From positions 1-64,000 of the forward strand of contig CAZKRL010000007.1 of the NCBI GenBank assembly GCA_964555295.1: a stretch of DNA of 64,000 nt, read 5' to 3'. Source of the DNA: CAZKRL01 sp964555295. GTDB lineage: Bacteria; Bacteroidota; Bacteroidia; Flavobacteriales_D; Sanyastnellaceae. Every line of letters starts with the position of its first letter. Positions within the stretch are counted from its first letter, which is position 1. This document shows, one piece after another, positions 8,839 to 18,193 of this stretch. The notes under the pieces are model-generated. The model saw nothing but the letters and a program-made list of their open reading frames with translations, did no database searches and had not been told where the DNA came from. The position numbers were made by a program, and so were the translations under genes.

Positions 8839-9010
8839 GGTAAATAATCTTAATTGAACATTAAATATTTATCATTCATTCAAGTCCAAAAACCTAACTT
8901 ATCATCTTTCCTGGATCCTGACATATTCCCGATAAGAACCAATAGAGTGATGGTAACATCTCACTTTCTGAGAGCCACCATCACCCGTCGGTAAGATGAA
9001 TGTTATCCCT

Positions 9011-9298
9011 TTACGATGACGATCTCATTCTCCACCCCCCATCAACCAAATCCACTTCCTTCCCTAAAGAAAGAACAATATTGTCGGTCCATGCAATGGG
9101 CGAAGTACCAAAGCGATTGAGAAATGTTTTGTGCATGGCCAAAAGATATAGACCTTGCGCCTGCGTGCCCGTTATGCCAATTGAGACATTATTATTGTAA
9201 GCATCAACAAGTTCTTGTGATGACATACCAGATAAATTCAGCAAGTTCTGCTGTAAACGCTCCCGATCACCGGGTCGCGGAATGATTAAAATTTCCAT
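9011..9298 (-). CDS. Hypothetical protein, third gene of the N-formylglutamate amidohydrolase cassette (95 aa)
   Basis: The product starts MEILIIPRPGDRERLQQNLL and has a helical middle (GMSSQELVDAYNNNVSIGI) and a conserved-looking C-terminal part (FGTSPIAWTDNIVLSLGKEV). It has no signal peptide. It follows the amidohydrolase on the same strand after 59 bases. The family is not recognised; the compact size and mixed composition suggest a small soluble partner protein. Confidence 0.55.
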   Translation of the reverse strand: MEILIIPRPGDRERLQQNLLNLSGMSSQELVDAYNNNVSIGITGTQAQGLYLLAMHKTFLNRFGTSPIAWTDNIVLSLGKEVDLVDGGWRMRSSS

Positions 9299-9357
9299 AG
9301 TTTAATTTATTTTAATTGATTTTTATGATGTGTAATTGCCATTTAAAATGAATACCA

Positions 9358-10104
9358 TTATGAAATACCATGCAACAATGAATGAATCATACTTACATAA
9401 TCTTGCACTATCCGCTGAACCGAAAGGAATTCGGGTAGACGCTCACCGCTTATTTCATCCATATACAACCTACGATTCACCTCCAGCATTATACTCAGTA
9501 CTTGCGAATCGTTGCGGTAGTGTTTCATTGGCACAATACTGCCCGTATAGGGCCAATCCATACCTAATGAATATCCTTTATTAGCGAAGAAATCTACACT
9601 TTTCTCTAACCATTCATGCGGGGTATGAAAAGGGTCTGTTCCTATATTAAAATCAGGTGGATCTCCCCGGCGGTCAGCATCCCGCTCGAGTGGCTGATCA
9701 GGAAACGAATGGCAATCGATAATACATGCGCGGCCATTGCAGCGCAATTCAATATCCACTGCCTCAGTTAGACGATGGTGATGCGGATAATAATATTCGT
9801 CCAGAATCTTTGAGCGCAATTCAGGAGTAACAACACGCAAAACATCACCATTATCGGCATGGGTATATAGAACCCCCATTCCGAGGTGACTATTGGGTTC
9901 CATTGCATCATCGGCAAATCGCTCCATGTCGCAAAAAATCCGCGAACAGGGCGATTGAATAATTACACTATCCTGACGAAAAAACAACTCGTCAGTATAA
10001 TGATCAGTAAGCAATCGTATTTCAGCTGCAAGCTGATCATGGGTGCAGCAAAATCCATCCGAATATGGTATTACGGTGGATGCGTGGGGAATGTGAAGTA
10101 TCAT
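9358..10104 (-). CDS. N-formylglutamate amidohydrolase family protein (248 aa)
   Basis: The protein begins MILHIPHASTVIP, the typical start of this family, so the ATG at 10104-10102 is preferred over the one 14 codons upstream, which would overlap the previous gene. Family features are visible in order: SRIFCDMERFADD (the metal-site region), THADNGDVLRVV, YYYPHHHRLTEAVD, IIDCHSFPDQPL (the His/Asp site) and PDFNIGTDPFHTP. Characterised members hydrolyse N-formyl-L-glutamate in histidine degradation, but no other hut gene is nearby. Here it sits between two small orphan genes, so another formyl- or acyl-amide substrate is possible. Confidence 0.8.
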   Translation of the reverse strand: MILHIPHASTVIPYSDGFCCTHDQLAAEIRLLTDHYTDELFFRQDSVIIQSPCSRIFCDMERFADDAMEPNSHLGMGVLYTHADNGDVLRVVTPELRSKILDEYYYPHHHRLTEAVDIELRCNGRACIIDCHSFPDQPLERDADRRGDPPDFNIGTDPFHTPHEWLEKSVDFFANKGYSLGMDWPYTGSIVPMKHYRNDSQVLSIMLEVNRRLYMDEISGERLPEFLSVQRIVQDYVSMIHSLLHGIS

Positions 10105-10114
10105 AATATAATAA

Positions 10115-10579
10115 TCAATTTTCTGGTTTACGATATAATATGGCATAATTATCGGAGTCTCGCCAATGGTTTTGACGACCCATCATCATGGGTTTACCAT
10201 CTGCGGCACAAAGGGTGCCACCTGAAGGCGGAGCATCACTAATATTTTCCTTATCGCCACTCAAATAGAAGCAATCGGAAGGACCAAATACGAGACATAC
10301 ACGTTGGTCGGCCTTATACTTCGCCTCCATGTCTGTTTTATACTGTCGCAAAAAATCCTTGAGCCGATCACGCATTGCCTCTGAATGCAATACCTCAGGT
10401 CCATGATGTTCATGCGTATCAAGTCTAACCGTAAGTCCTGGCAATTCCCCGGGTTCGTGATACTCACTGAAATGAATGGGAACCTGTTTATAGATAGCGT
10501 AGAACATCCGGTGGATGATGTAAGGGAATCGGCCATAATGCTCGGGGAATTCCGAGACTTCGAAAAAGTCATTGTCCAT
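10115..10579 (-). CDS. Hypothetical protein, first gene of the amidohydrolase cassette (154 aa)
   Basis: An ATG at 10579-10577 gives MDNDFFEVSEFPEHYGRFPY; a frame extension upstream exists but has no sensible start and is not used. The protein is soluble and histidine-rich in the middle (HFSEYHEPGELPGLTVRLDT, then HEHHG) and carries VCLVFGPSDCFYLSG in the second half. It ends 10 bases before the amidohydrolase start, so the two are almost certainly cotranscribed. No family is recognised. The His clusters could bind metal. Confidence 0.55.
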   Translation of the reverse strand: MDNDFFEVSEFPEHYGRFPYIIHRMFYAIYKQVPIHFSEYHEPGELPGLTVRLDTHEHHGPEVLHSEAMRDRLKDFLRQYKTDMEAKYKADQRVCLVFGPSDCFYLSGDKENISDAPPSGGTLCAADGKPMMMGRQNHWRDSDNYAILYRKPEN

Positions 10580-11520
10580 AGTTGAAAGAATTAGAGATGA
10601 ATAATTGTGGATTGAAAACAGATTGTAGTGCTTTGAAAGTTGGGGATAACAACCATTTTGGAGTGCGATACAGATGCCATCGCATAAAGCATACATTGAG
10701 ATTGGCACACCAAAATGTTGGCGGACTGAAGGCGAAATGCCTGTTCCTAAAAAGCGTTGATTTTACTAAATATGACATACAAATTATGTGTTGGTTACAC
10801 GTTCATTTGCATTGTCGAAAACGTTTGGGAGAATGCCTGTTTATTTTGGTATCACCCGCATCATTTTACCACCGTGGTGTGTCGCCACTCGGTTGGTGCC
10901 CACTGAAGGGCTCGAAATGCGGGGCAAACATACACATTCAAATAAGTTTGTCAAGAGACAGAAATTGCGATTAAGGTTTTTTGGGAAATGGGGGGGTGTA
11001 TACTTTTAAAAACAACCTCGATTTGCCCCTATTTCAGTTCACCGTAAAATGCATACATTTAAGAATTTTGATTTGATTACATGTAATCAGAAGAACTGAA
11101 GTGAAATTAGTTCAACGTCGCGAGCGATAAGGTAATGACACGTAACTGAAGAAGACAATTAGTTTATTATAGAGAGTGTTATTACCATTAATTCATTACT
11201 CATGAGCAAATTAAGTAGAAAAGAACTGGAACTAATCAATATTAAACGAATATAGATTAACAATTAATTTTCATACGCTATTCGCCGGTATTAAAATGCT
11301 CCATTTCTAAGGGTACAAATAGGCGTTAAAAGGTCTCTATGAAGAGTCATTTACGAAATCAAATCAAAGGAAAAAAAACTACGTCGTAATCTAAACGGCG
11401 CTTTTCTATAAAAAAGAAAATTACGACACCTAGAGTCAAGGGTAATGAAATCACCAAGATTACTACGTTCTTTGTAAGCGGTAATGTATGTAGTGCAAAT
11501 AAATTCAACGACAACAGCAA
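10580..11520. other. Long intergenic region before the defence island
   Basis: About 940 bases between the divergent amidohydrolase cassette and the cysteine desulfurase gene. A 130-codon plus-strand frame at 10582-10974 exists but looks like chance. A near-palindrome TGTGTTGGTTACACG (about 10788-10802) could be a regulator site for either flank. The last 500 bases are AT-rich without repeats that would mark an integration site. Confidence 0.5.
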
Positions 11521-12579
11521 ATGGCAACGAAAGAAACACCTCAATATCTTGACTTTGCCTCCACTACACCGGTAGACCCGCGTGTGTTAGAAGCGATGAA
11601 GCCATATTTTTCTAAGTACTTTGGAAATGCTAGCAGCAGTCATGTCTATGGTAAAATGGTTAAAAAAGCTGTTGACACGGCACGATTGCAGGTTGCGCAG
11701 CTTATCAATGCCGAACCCAAGGAAATCTTCTTTACTTCTGGTTCAACCGAAAGTATCAATTGGGCACTCAAGGGGTATACTGAAGCCAATGTCGAACGCG
11801 GCAATCACATTATTACTGTTTGCACTGAGCACAAAGCGGTACTGAGTGTTTGCAATTACCTCGAGAGTCGGGGATATGAGGTGACCTACTTACCCGTGGA
11901 TTCAAACGGATTACTATCCCTTGAAGATCTGCAAAATGCATTTCGCGATTCCACCGTCCTTGTTTGTGTCATGTATGTGAACAACGAGATTGGGGTAATT
12001 CAGAATATATCCCAAATCGGGGCTGTATGCAGGGAGCATAATATCTGTTTTTTTACCGATGCCACACAAGCTGTTGGTAAGCTTCCTGTCAATGTTGTAG
12101 ATGACCACATTGATATGCTGGCACTGTCAGGCCATAAATTCTATGGGCCTAAAGGTGTTGGTGCACTTTATTTAAGGAGGGGCGTTAAAATTTCACCTCT
12201 TATTCATGGTGGAGGTCAAGAGAGTGAATTGCGTGGAGGCACTTATAATTCACCCGGTATTGTAGGTTTAGGTAAGGCCTGTGAACTTGCTGCAAGCGAG
12301 CTTGAAAATCGAATGGCAGACGCTTTGAAGAAGCGACAATCACTTGAAATCTTGTTCAAGGAAAGGGGATATGGTGAACTTAATTTCAAAGAAGTCAAAA
12401 CGTCTCCATACATATTATCGTTCAGATTGTTTTCGGATGATTCGCAGGATTTTTTATTGAAAGTCAAGGACGAGCTTGCAGCCTCAACAGGAAGCGCTTG
12501 TAGTAGTGGAATCGTTTCTGAATCTCATGTCTATAAGGCGCTTGGATTAAACAACAATATTGTAAGAGTTAGCATATGA
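11521..12579 (+). CDS. sspA: Cysteine desulfurase, SspA/DndA-like (352 aa)
   Basis: A class V aminotransferase fold enzyme. The N-terminus is YLDFASTTPVDPRVLEAM, the pyridoxal-phosphate lysine is in SGHKFYGPKG (K206), and the catalytic cysteine is in STGSACSSG (C327). Such enzymes take sulfur from cysteine as a persulfide and pass it on; in phosphorothioation systems they feed the DndC/SspD protein. It ends abruptly at NNIVRVSI, lacking the last 20-40 residues usual for IscS/NifS proteins. The stop overlaps the next ATG (ATGA), so translation is coupled to the helicase. Linkage to a DndC-like gene, DUF4007 gene and ATPase supports a DNA-sulfur role rather than iron-sulfur assembly. Confidence 0.85.
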   Translation: MATKETPQYLDFASTTPVDPRVLEAMKPYFSKYFGNASSSHVYGKMVKKAVDTARLQVAQLINAEPKEIFFTSGSTESINWALKGYTEANVERGNHIITVCTEHKAVLSVCNYLESRGYEVTYLPVDSNGLLSLEDLQNAFRDSTVLVCVMYVNNEIGVIQNISQIGAVCREHNICFFTDATQAVGKLPVNVVDDHIDMLALSGHKFYGPKGVGALYLRRGVKISPLIHGGGQESELRGGTYNSPGIVGLGKACELAASELENRMADALKKRQSLEILFKERGYGELNFKEVKTSPYILSFRLFSDDSQDFLLKVKDELAASTGSACSSGIVSESHVYKALGLNNNIVRVSI

Positions 12580-14192
12580 ACTTTGAAAGCATCTTGTCTC
12601 GTTGTGATATTGAAAACTACCAGAAATTCTTGGGTGCCGACATTATTGGCACCTTGGGGCAGTTGGATTCAAAGTATCTCTATGCAAAGGAGTTAGACCG
12701 TGTTCTTCTCAATAGTTATTCGCCCTTTCAACTTTTGAGTAATCCTGATTTTCGAAGTACAATATTTCTTCTCCTTAGAGAAGGCGAAGCAATCGATTTA
12801 CTTAATGCACTAGGAAAGCAAGTAAGATCAAATCCTTGGGAAACTCTCAATAAGATTAAATTCGATAAGAACGACCTCAATAAATTACTTGCATTCTTCG
12901 AGTTACAAGTTCCTGAAGAGCCAATTAAGGAAAACTGGGTGGACTCGGAAGTTATCTCTCCGGGTTATGGGCTATACCCATATCAACGCTCCATTATAGC
13001 GAAGATTGAAAAGGTAATGCGAACTAGAGAAAACAGACTTCTATTGCATATGCCTACCGGCTCCGGTAAGACGCGGACCACAATAAGCTATGCATGTAGT
13101 AGACTTATATCAGATGAAAGAGGGAATGTCATTTGGCTTGCAACAACAAGAGAGCTTTTAGATCAAGCCTATGATGAGTTTTGCAGGGCTTGGAGCTTGC
13201 TTGGGAATCGGGAGATTAAGGCATACAAACTCTGGGGCGATTCACGAATAAATCTCAGCGAAATACAGGGCAGTTTTATCGTCGCAGGTGTTGGAAAGGC
13301 CTATAACTTGTTGCTTGAGAATGCAGGTGTATTTAGTGCCTTTGCTTCGACTTGTAATTTGGTAATTATGGATGAAGCGCATCAGACTATTGCGCCTACC
13401 TATCAACTTCTGATTGAGAGCCTAATAGTCAGCAAAAAGGCTGATTTGATTGGCTTATCTGCAACTCCAGGTAGGACATGGAACGATAGAGGTGCGGATA
13501 GAATACTAGCTAAGTTTTTTTATTACCAAAAGGCAAAAGTTAGAATTGAAGGTTTTGACAATCCTGTTGACTATTTAATATCCGAGGGGTATTTGGCAAA
13601 GGCTAAATACACCACGTTACTGCATAATTCCGGAATCGAGCTAACTGATGAAGACTTCATCTATTTGCGAGACAATTGCCAATTGTCGGATAAAGTATTA
13701 GAAAAGATATCAAGAGACAGATTGAGAAATCTATTGATTGTAACGAAGGTCCAGGAACTGGTCAAGGTGCATCAGCGGATTATTCTTTTCGCGATAACAA
13801 AGGAGCACTCCTTAGTATTGAATAGCTTGTTGACGGCATTAGGAGTTCATTCTCGTTGTGTTACTTCGGATACACCCAACCATGAAAGGAGTAAGGCGAT
13901 AGAGGAATTTAAAATCTCAAGAAATACAGACCCAAGCCCAAAGGTGCTTTGTAATTTTGGTATTTTGACAACGGGCTTCGATGCACCTGAAACAAGCTGT
14001 GCTGTAATTGCTCGTCCGACGGATTCTTTGGTACTTTATTCGCAGATGATAGGACGAGCTTTAAGGGGTATTCGTTCAGGCGGTAATTTGGAGGCCGAAA
14101 TTGTTACTGTAGTTGATGAAGCCTTACCTGGTTTTGGTAGTGTTGGTGATGCGTTCACCAACTGGGACGATGTATGGAAAGAAATTGAATAA
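12576..14192 (+). CDS. SF2 DEAD/DEAH helicase, probable restriction component of the phosphorothioation locus (538 aa)
   Basis: After about 130 residues without recognised domain comes a two-RecA superfamily 2 core. Motif I is PTGSGKT (160-166), motif II DEAH (266-269), motif III SATPG (295-299), motif V near TTGFDAPE and motif VI QMIGRALRG. The arrangement resembles type III restriction and UvrB-like helicases. No nuclease domain is seen, so cleavage would need a partner. Its start overlaps the cysteine desulfurase stop by 4 bases and a GHKL ATPase follows after 18 bases. Helicase plus ATPase modules beside SspBCD genes are known as SspFGH-type restriction cassettes; letter-by-letter assignment is not possible here. 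Confidence 0.8.
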   Translation: MNFESILSRCDIENYQKFLGADIIGTLGQLDSKYLYAKELDRVLLNSYSPFQLLSNPDFRSTIFLLLREGEAIDLLNALGKQVRSNPWETLNKIKFDKNDLNKLLAFFELQVPEEPIKENWVDSEVISPGYGLYPYQRSIIAKIEKVMRTRENRLLLHMPTGSGKTRTTISYACSRLISDERGNVIWLATTRELLDQAYDEFCRAWSLLGNREIKAYKLWGDSRINLSEIQGSFIVAGVGKAYNLLLENAGVFSAFASTCNLVIMDEAHQTIAPTYQLLIESLIVSKKADLIGLSATPGRTWNDRGADRILAKFFYYQKAKVRIEGFDNPVDYLISEGYLAKAKYTTLLHNSGIELTDEDFIYLRDNCQLSDKVLEKISRDRLRNLLIVTKVQELVKVHQRIILFAITKEHSLVLNSLLTALGVHSRCVTSDTPNHERSKAIEEFKISRNTDPSPKVLCNFGILTTGFDAPETSCAVIARPTDSLVLYSQMIGRALRGIRSGGNLEAEIVTVVDEALPGFGSVGDAFTNWDDVWKEIE

Positions 14193-14210
14193 ATAATAAT
14201 AATAGATATA

Positions 14211-16049
14211 ATGAGTAATTTTTCAATTGTGCCGCCGCGTTTGGCAGTTAAATCAATGCGTGACAATGGTTACAAGAATACAGCATTTGCTATCGCAGAG
14301 TTGATTGATAATTCCATTCAACATGGGGCAAATCGAGTTGAGCTAATTTGTATTGAAAAGGATCAATTCGTAAATCAGCGCAACGTTTCTCGAATTAGTC
14401 AAATTGCTGTTTTCGATAATGGTGATGGAATGAATAAGGATGTTCTGCGAATGGCTTTGCAGTTTGGTAATGGAACGAACCTTCAGGTGCAGAATGAAGA
14501 AACAATTGGAAAGTTCGGAATGGGACTTCCGTCTTCTTCAATTTCCCAGGCAAAAAGGGTGGAGGTTTATACTTGGCAGAAGGGTATTGAAAGCTCATTT
14601 TACAGCTATCTGGATTTGGATGAAATTATCACAGGCACATTGGATGAGGTACCTATGCCTGTGGAAAAAAAGATTCCTGAATCTTGGTTAAATGTTATTG
14701 ATAAAAAGGTAAAGTCCGGAACCCTTGTAATTTGGTCTGAATTAGATCGCTGTCTTTGGAGAACAGGGCGCACAATTATTGATCACTCAGAGTTCATTGT
14801 GGGCCGTATGTACCGAAAGTTCATTCATTCCAAGAAGGCGAGCATTCATGCGAAAGTTTATAAGGAGAACGCTTTGAGTGTGCCGCTAGCGGAACATGTA
14901 TTTCTGGCAAATGACCCAATGTACCTAATGAGCCACACAAGCGTTTCTTCGGCTTTGGCTAAGGAGGGATTAGCAGATCCTATGTTTGTAAAACACGGGG
15001 GAGATGATGGCTATGAACGCATATATGAAATTGATTACAACGACAAGAAGCATAAAGTTTATGTCAGGTATTCAATGGCTTCAGAGCAAACTCGTAAGGG
15101 CGTAAATGCAGGAAATCGGCCCCATGGTAAACATGCAAAGGACAATGTGGGCGTTTCGGTATTACGCGCCGGGCGTGAACTTGATTTGGATAAGAGTTGG
15201 ATTAATAATTATGACCCTCGGGAACGCTGGTGGGGTGTTGAGATCGATTTCCCTCCCGGGTTAGATGAGATATTTGGAGTTACCAATAATAAGCAGTACG
15301 CGGTGAATTTTCGGGAGATAGGTGAAATGGATATTGAGCGCGAACTTGAAGAGCGCGATCAGACCATTCACGAATTCAAGGATGAATTAAAGGCAGATAA
15401 TGATCCGAAAGTGCATTTGATTGAAATTGCCATGGATATCAAGAATCAAATCAATCAGATGCGAAAGTTGATTAAGGCCCAGGCAAGCCGCTTGGAAATA
15501 AGTGATCCTTCGGATGAGCGTCATTCAACAAAGGATGAGAACGGACCTGAGTATAGAGCCACCAAGATTACGGATGATCGGATTAGCAGCGGACATACAG
15601 GCGCCAGCGATCGAGCTGCGACCAGTAAAACCGAGCAAGAGAACATCCAGGATATTATTACTGATTTAGCAGAAAATTCAGTGCCTGAAGCGGACGTTTT
15701 GGCCAAAGAACTATTTGAACATCATGTCAAGTATCAATTCATAACAGCATCACTCGAAACACGCGCTTTTTTCTCAGTGAGTCCGGTTGGTGGTAAGATT
15801 ATCGTCAAGCTGAATACGAATCACCCGGCCTACGATCAATTCGTTGAAGTGTTGAGCGGAGAAATCGACTCGAACACCGATCCTGCCGAGTTGCTCGATC
15901 GTTTGCGCAGGGCGAAGAACGGATTGAAATTGCTATTACTCGCTTGGGCACGCTTCGAAGACGAACAACCCGACGGCAAGAGAAAAGATGCCGTTCAGGA
16001 TGTTCGTGTCGATTGGGGCAAAATGGCGGCGGAGTTTATGAGGGAGTGA
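14211..16049 (+). CDS. GHKL (Hsp90-like) ATPase of the defence operon (612 aa)
   Basis: The N-terminal ATP-binding Bergerat fold is complete: ELIDNS (30-35, N box), DNGDGM (69-74, G1) and GKFGMG (100-105, G2). The order matches Hsp90/MutL/MORC-type ATPases rather than sensor kinases, and there is no signal peptide or membrane segment. The middle contains RERWWGVEIDFPPGLDEIFG, then charged helices (ERELEERDQ) and a Ser/Thr/Asp-rich linker near residue 460 before a C-terminal domain. It is third in the operon after the helicase. GHKL proteins of this kind act as DNA-loading clamps, so a role in sensing or clamping unmodified DNA is plausible but inferred. Confidence 0.8.
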   Translation: MSNFSIVPPRLAVKSMRDNGYKNTAFAIAELIDNSIQHGANRVELICIEKDQFVNQRNVSRISQIAVFDNGDGMNKDVLRMALQFGNGTNLQVQNEETIGKFGMGLPSSSISQAKRVEVYTWQKGIESSFYSYLDLDEIITGTLDEVPMPVEKKIPESWLNVIDKKVKSGTLVIWSELDRCLWRTGRTIIDHSEFIVGRMYRKFIHSKKASIHAKVYKENALSVPLAEHVFLANDPMYLMSHTSVSSALAKEGLADPMFVKHGGDDGYERIYEIDYNDKKHKVYVRYSMASEQTRKGVNAGNRPHGKHAKDNVGVSVLRAGRELDLDKSWINNYDPRERWWGVEIDFPPGLDEIFGVTNNKQYAVNFREIGEMDIERELEERDQTIHEFKDELKADNDPKVHLIEIAMDIKNQINQMRKLIKAQASRLEISDPSDERHSTKDENGPEYRATKITDDRISSGHTGASDRAATSKTEQENIQDIITDLAENSVPEADVLAKELFEHHVKYQFITASLETRAFFSVSPVGGKIIVKLNTNHPAYDQFVEVLSGEIDSNTDPAELLDRLRRAKNGLKLLLLAWARFEDEQPDGKRKDAVQDVRVDWGKMAAEFMRE

Positions 16050-16060
16050 TATTTTATTCC

Positions 16061-18181
16061 TTAAATATTGGAATTTCTAAGTAAGATATGTTGAGCTTTA
16101 TCTTGATCATTCATTTTGAGTTTGTTATAAACTCGGTTCCAACCTATTTCATGATAATCAAATGGGGTAATCTCCATTTCGCATGAAATCATTAAATCCG
16201 AAACTAAAATAAACTCGTCATGAAAAATCATATTTAGGCGTCGAATCTGGAAATCATCAATTTTCAAATGCTCCCAATTAATTCCTTTATGTATTTCATT
16301 CCGGTAATTTTCAATAGCTGATTCAATGCGATTTTTGGTAATATCATATTCTGGCGAGTTGATAGGGTTTTTATAGAATAGCTCGTTTTTCGAATTATCT
16401 TGACAAAGCCGAAGTATTAAGGTTGTCACGCTAGGCCATGCCATAGGCGTCAATTCACCTCCTATCCAAATTTTCCAAAAAATGACAAACCCTTTTGTCC
16501 ATTTTTCGAGAGTTATATTCCCGAGACGAGCAATGAATTCTGCAGATGACTTAAACGGTATCCCTTTTTCCTTATTGTAACTTTCGCAAGCAAATAATAG
16601 TGAGGTTAGAAAAACTTTAGTTTGAATTTTTTCGAAGGCATCTTTTAAGCTCACAAAATCCGCACCTATAAGATCTTTGGCTCGTCCTTGGTTTTGGATT
16701 TTAAATGTCTCATTTAAAGAATCGAGTAATGTGGTTTCAATTTTTTGAACATGATGCCAGAATTTATTTGGCCTCGTAGTGCTGGTTGTTCTTCGCATTG
16801 CAAAATACAAACCTTGCTCCCCACGAATTATTTCCTCGAATGCCGTTTGTGCAGCAGGGTCGTCAAAAGGGCTAAGATGATTATCGTAGCTGTTTTTTAA
16901 CTCATCCAATTTTGTCAGGTAGAACGATATTAGTGGAAAACCATTGATGATTTCATGAATCCTAATGAACTCAACTGTTGATACAAGTTGCGAGGAAAAT
17001 ACTCGCTTGTCCATATCGTGCTTAACTATTTTTTGCTTGTCCCCGTAATTATCTTCAACAATCTCGAAATAATCTGGGCCATTTGTTTGGAAATATTCGC
17101 TGAAATTTTCAAGACTTACATTGAAGTCTCCCGTCTTGTTTTTTCGCTTATCGCCTAAATAGTATCTGATGCTTGAAAAGTAAAAGAAATCAAATGCGAA
17201 TGAAACAGCTTCTGGGACGAAAAGATTAAAACTACTAATAGTCTTTCTATCTCTTAACTCTTCATCATAATCAAGGCCAAAATGGAATAGAGATAACTTC
17301 CCCAATTCAAATTTATGATTTAACAAGAGGTAAGTGTAGAATATTCTTGTTAATAGAGTATTAGGAGTGGAGTCGTCTAACAGAATTTGACGCGATAAAG
17401 AAACAGGTTTGGAATTTTGATTAACAGAAATAAATAAATCTCTAATAAGCTCCTTAGCATTGAGCTCATGCGAATTTAGGGGGCTTTCAAACCAAATCAA
17501 AGTCATTGGAAGATCTGAATTAAATTCAGACGCAGGTAGCTTTCCCTGCCACTGATTGTAAAAAGTAGTATAAACCGAATGCTGCGGCGGAAATTTGCCC
17601 GTGAGGGCTCGAAAAGCGTTGGCACGATGTTGTCCATCTAAGACTAGTATGTCCACTTTACTTATATCAAGCTCTAGCTTCGCAAAGTTATTGTAAGCGA
17701 TGCTTCCATCTTTTTGCTTGTTGTAGTATTCATATATACTCCAGTAATTATTATACCCTTTACGAGTGCATTTATTCTCATCGTTCTCATCGTATTTTGG
17801 GTAAAAAATATCATCGTCTTTGATTAAGCCTTTTGGTATTAAAACGGCGAGAATAGAGGGGAAAAATGGTAAATGATTTTCACTAGATCTTCCGAATCTT
17901 TCATTCAAAAGATACGGTAATATCTGTTGAGAAATCCTCATGTCATCCAAATCTCTTTGTAAGATGGATTCAATGTCCGGTATGTCCTTTGGGTTTGCGG
18001 TTTCGCGCATTGGCTTTAGCTCGCTTAGAATCTTTTCATCTAAGTTAGAATTAGCCTTGGTTGCAAGGTATCTGACCCTTACATTACTTCCGATTGTTTG
18101 AAACACACCTGATATTCCATTAAGTTTAATTATGTTGTTATTAAACCCCTCTTCAGGCATGCTGTCTTCTTGAGTGCTCAT
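16061..18181 (-). CDS. DGQHR-domain protein, DndB-related (706 aa)
   Basis: The diagnostic motif DGQHR lies at residues 182-186 in VDILVLDGQHRANAFRALTG, followed by a stretch typical of DndB-like proteins (DLFISVNQNSKPVSLSRQIL). DndB is a transcriptional regulator in Dnd loci, and the same pentapeptide in the DUF262 domain of SspE takes part in phosphorothioate sensing. At 706 residues it is about twice the length of DndB, with an uncharacterised C-terminal half (about 400-706). It is the last gene of the minus-strand operon, 12 bases after the GIY-YIG gene, and converges with the GHKL gene across 11 bases. It could be a regulator or a sensor for the neighbouring nuclease. Confidence 0.75.
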   Translation of the reverse strand: MSTQEDSMPEEGFNNNIIKLNGISGVFQTIGSNVRVRYLATKANSNLDEKILSELKPMRETANPKDIPDIESILQRDLDDMRISQQILPYLLNERFGRSSENHLPFFPSILAVLIPKGLIKDDDIFYPKYDENDENKCTRKGYNNYWSIYEYYNKQKDGSIAYNNFAKLELDISKVDILVLDGQHRANAFRALTGKFPPQHSVYTTFYNQWQGKLPASEFNSDLPMTLIWFESPLNSHELNAKELIRDLFISVNQNSKPVSLSRQILLDDSTPNTLLTRIFYTYLLLNHKFELGKLSLFHFGLDYDEELRDRKTISSFNLFVPEAVSFAFDFFYFSSIRYYLGDKRKNKTGDFNVSLENFSEYFQTNGPDYFEIVEDNYGDKQKIVKHDMDKRVFSSQLVSTVEFIRIHEIINGFPLISFYLTKLDELKNSYDNHLSPFDDPAAQTAFEEIIRGEQGLYFAMRRTTSTTRPNKFWHHVQKIETTLLDSLNETFKIQNQGRAKDLIGADFVSLKDAFEKIQTKVFLTSLLFACESYNKEKGIPFKSSAEFIARLGNITLEKWTKGFVIFWKIWIGGELTPMAWPSVTTLILRLCQDNSKNELFYKNPINSPEYDITKNRIESAIENYRNEIHKGINWEHLKIDDFQIRRLNMIFHDEFILVSDLMISCEMEITPFDYHEIGWNRVYNKLKMNDQDKAQHILLRNSNI

Positions 18182-18193
18182 ATCTTAATTATT

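Noticed and set aside
10582..10974. 130-codon plus-strand frame
   Set aside because: Composition is Cys/His-rich without domain logic, it begins opposite the start of the amidohydrolase cassette, and nothing about promoter or spacing supports it.
12576..14192. HsdR or type III restriction subunit
   Set aside because: Only the helicase core is present; no nuclease domain and no methyltransferase or specificity gene nearby.
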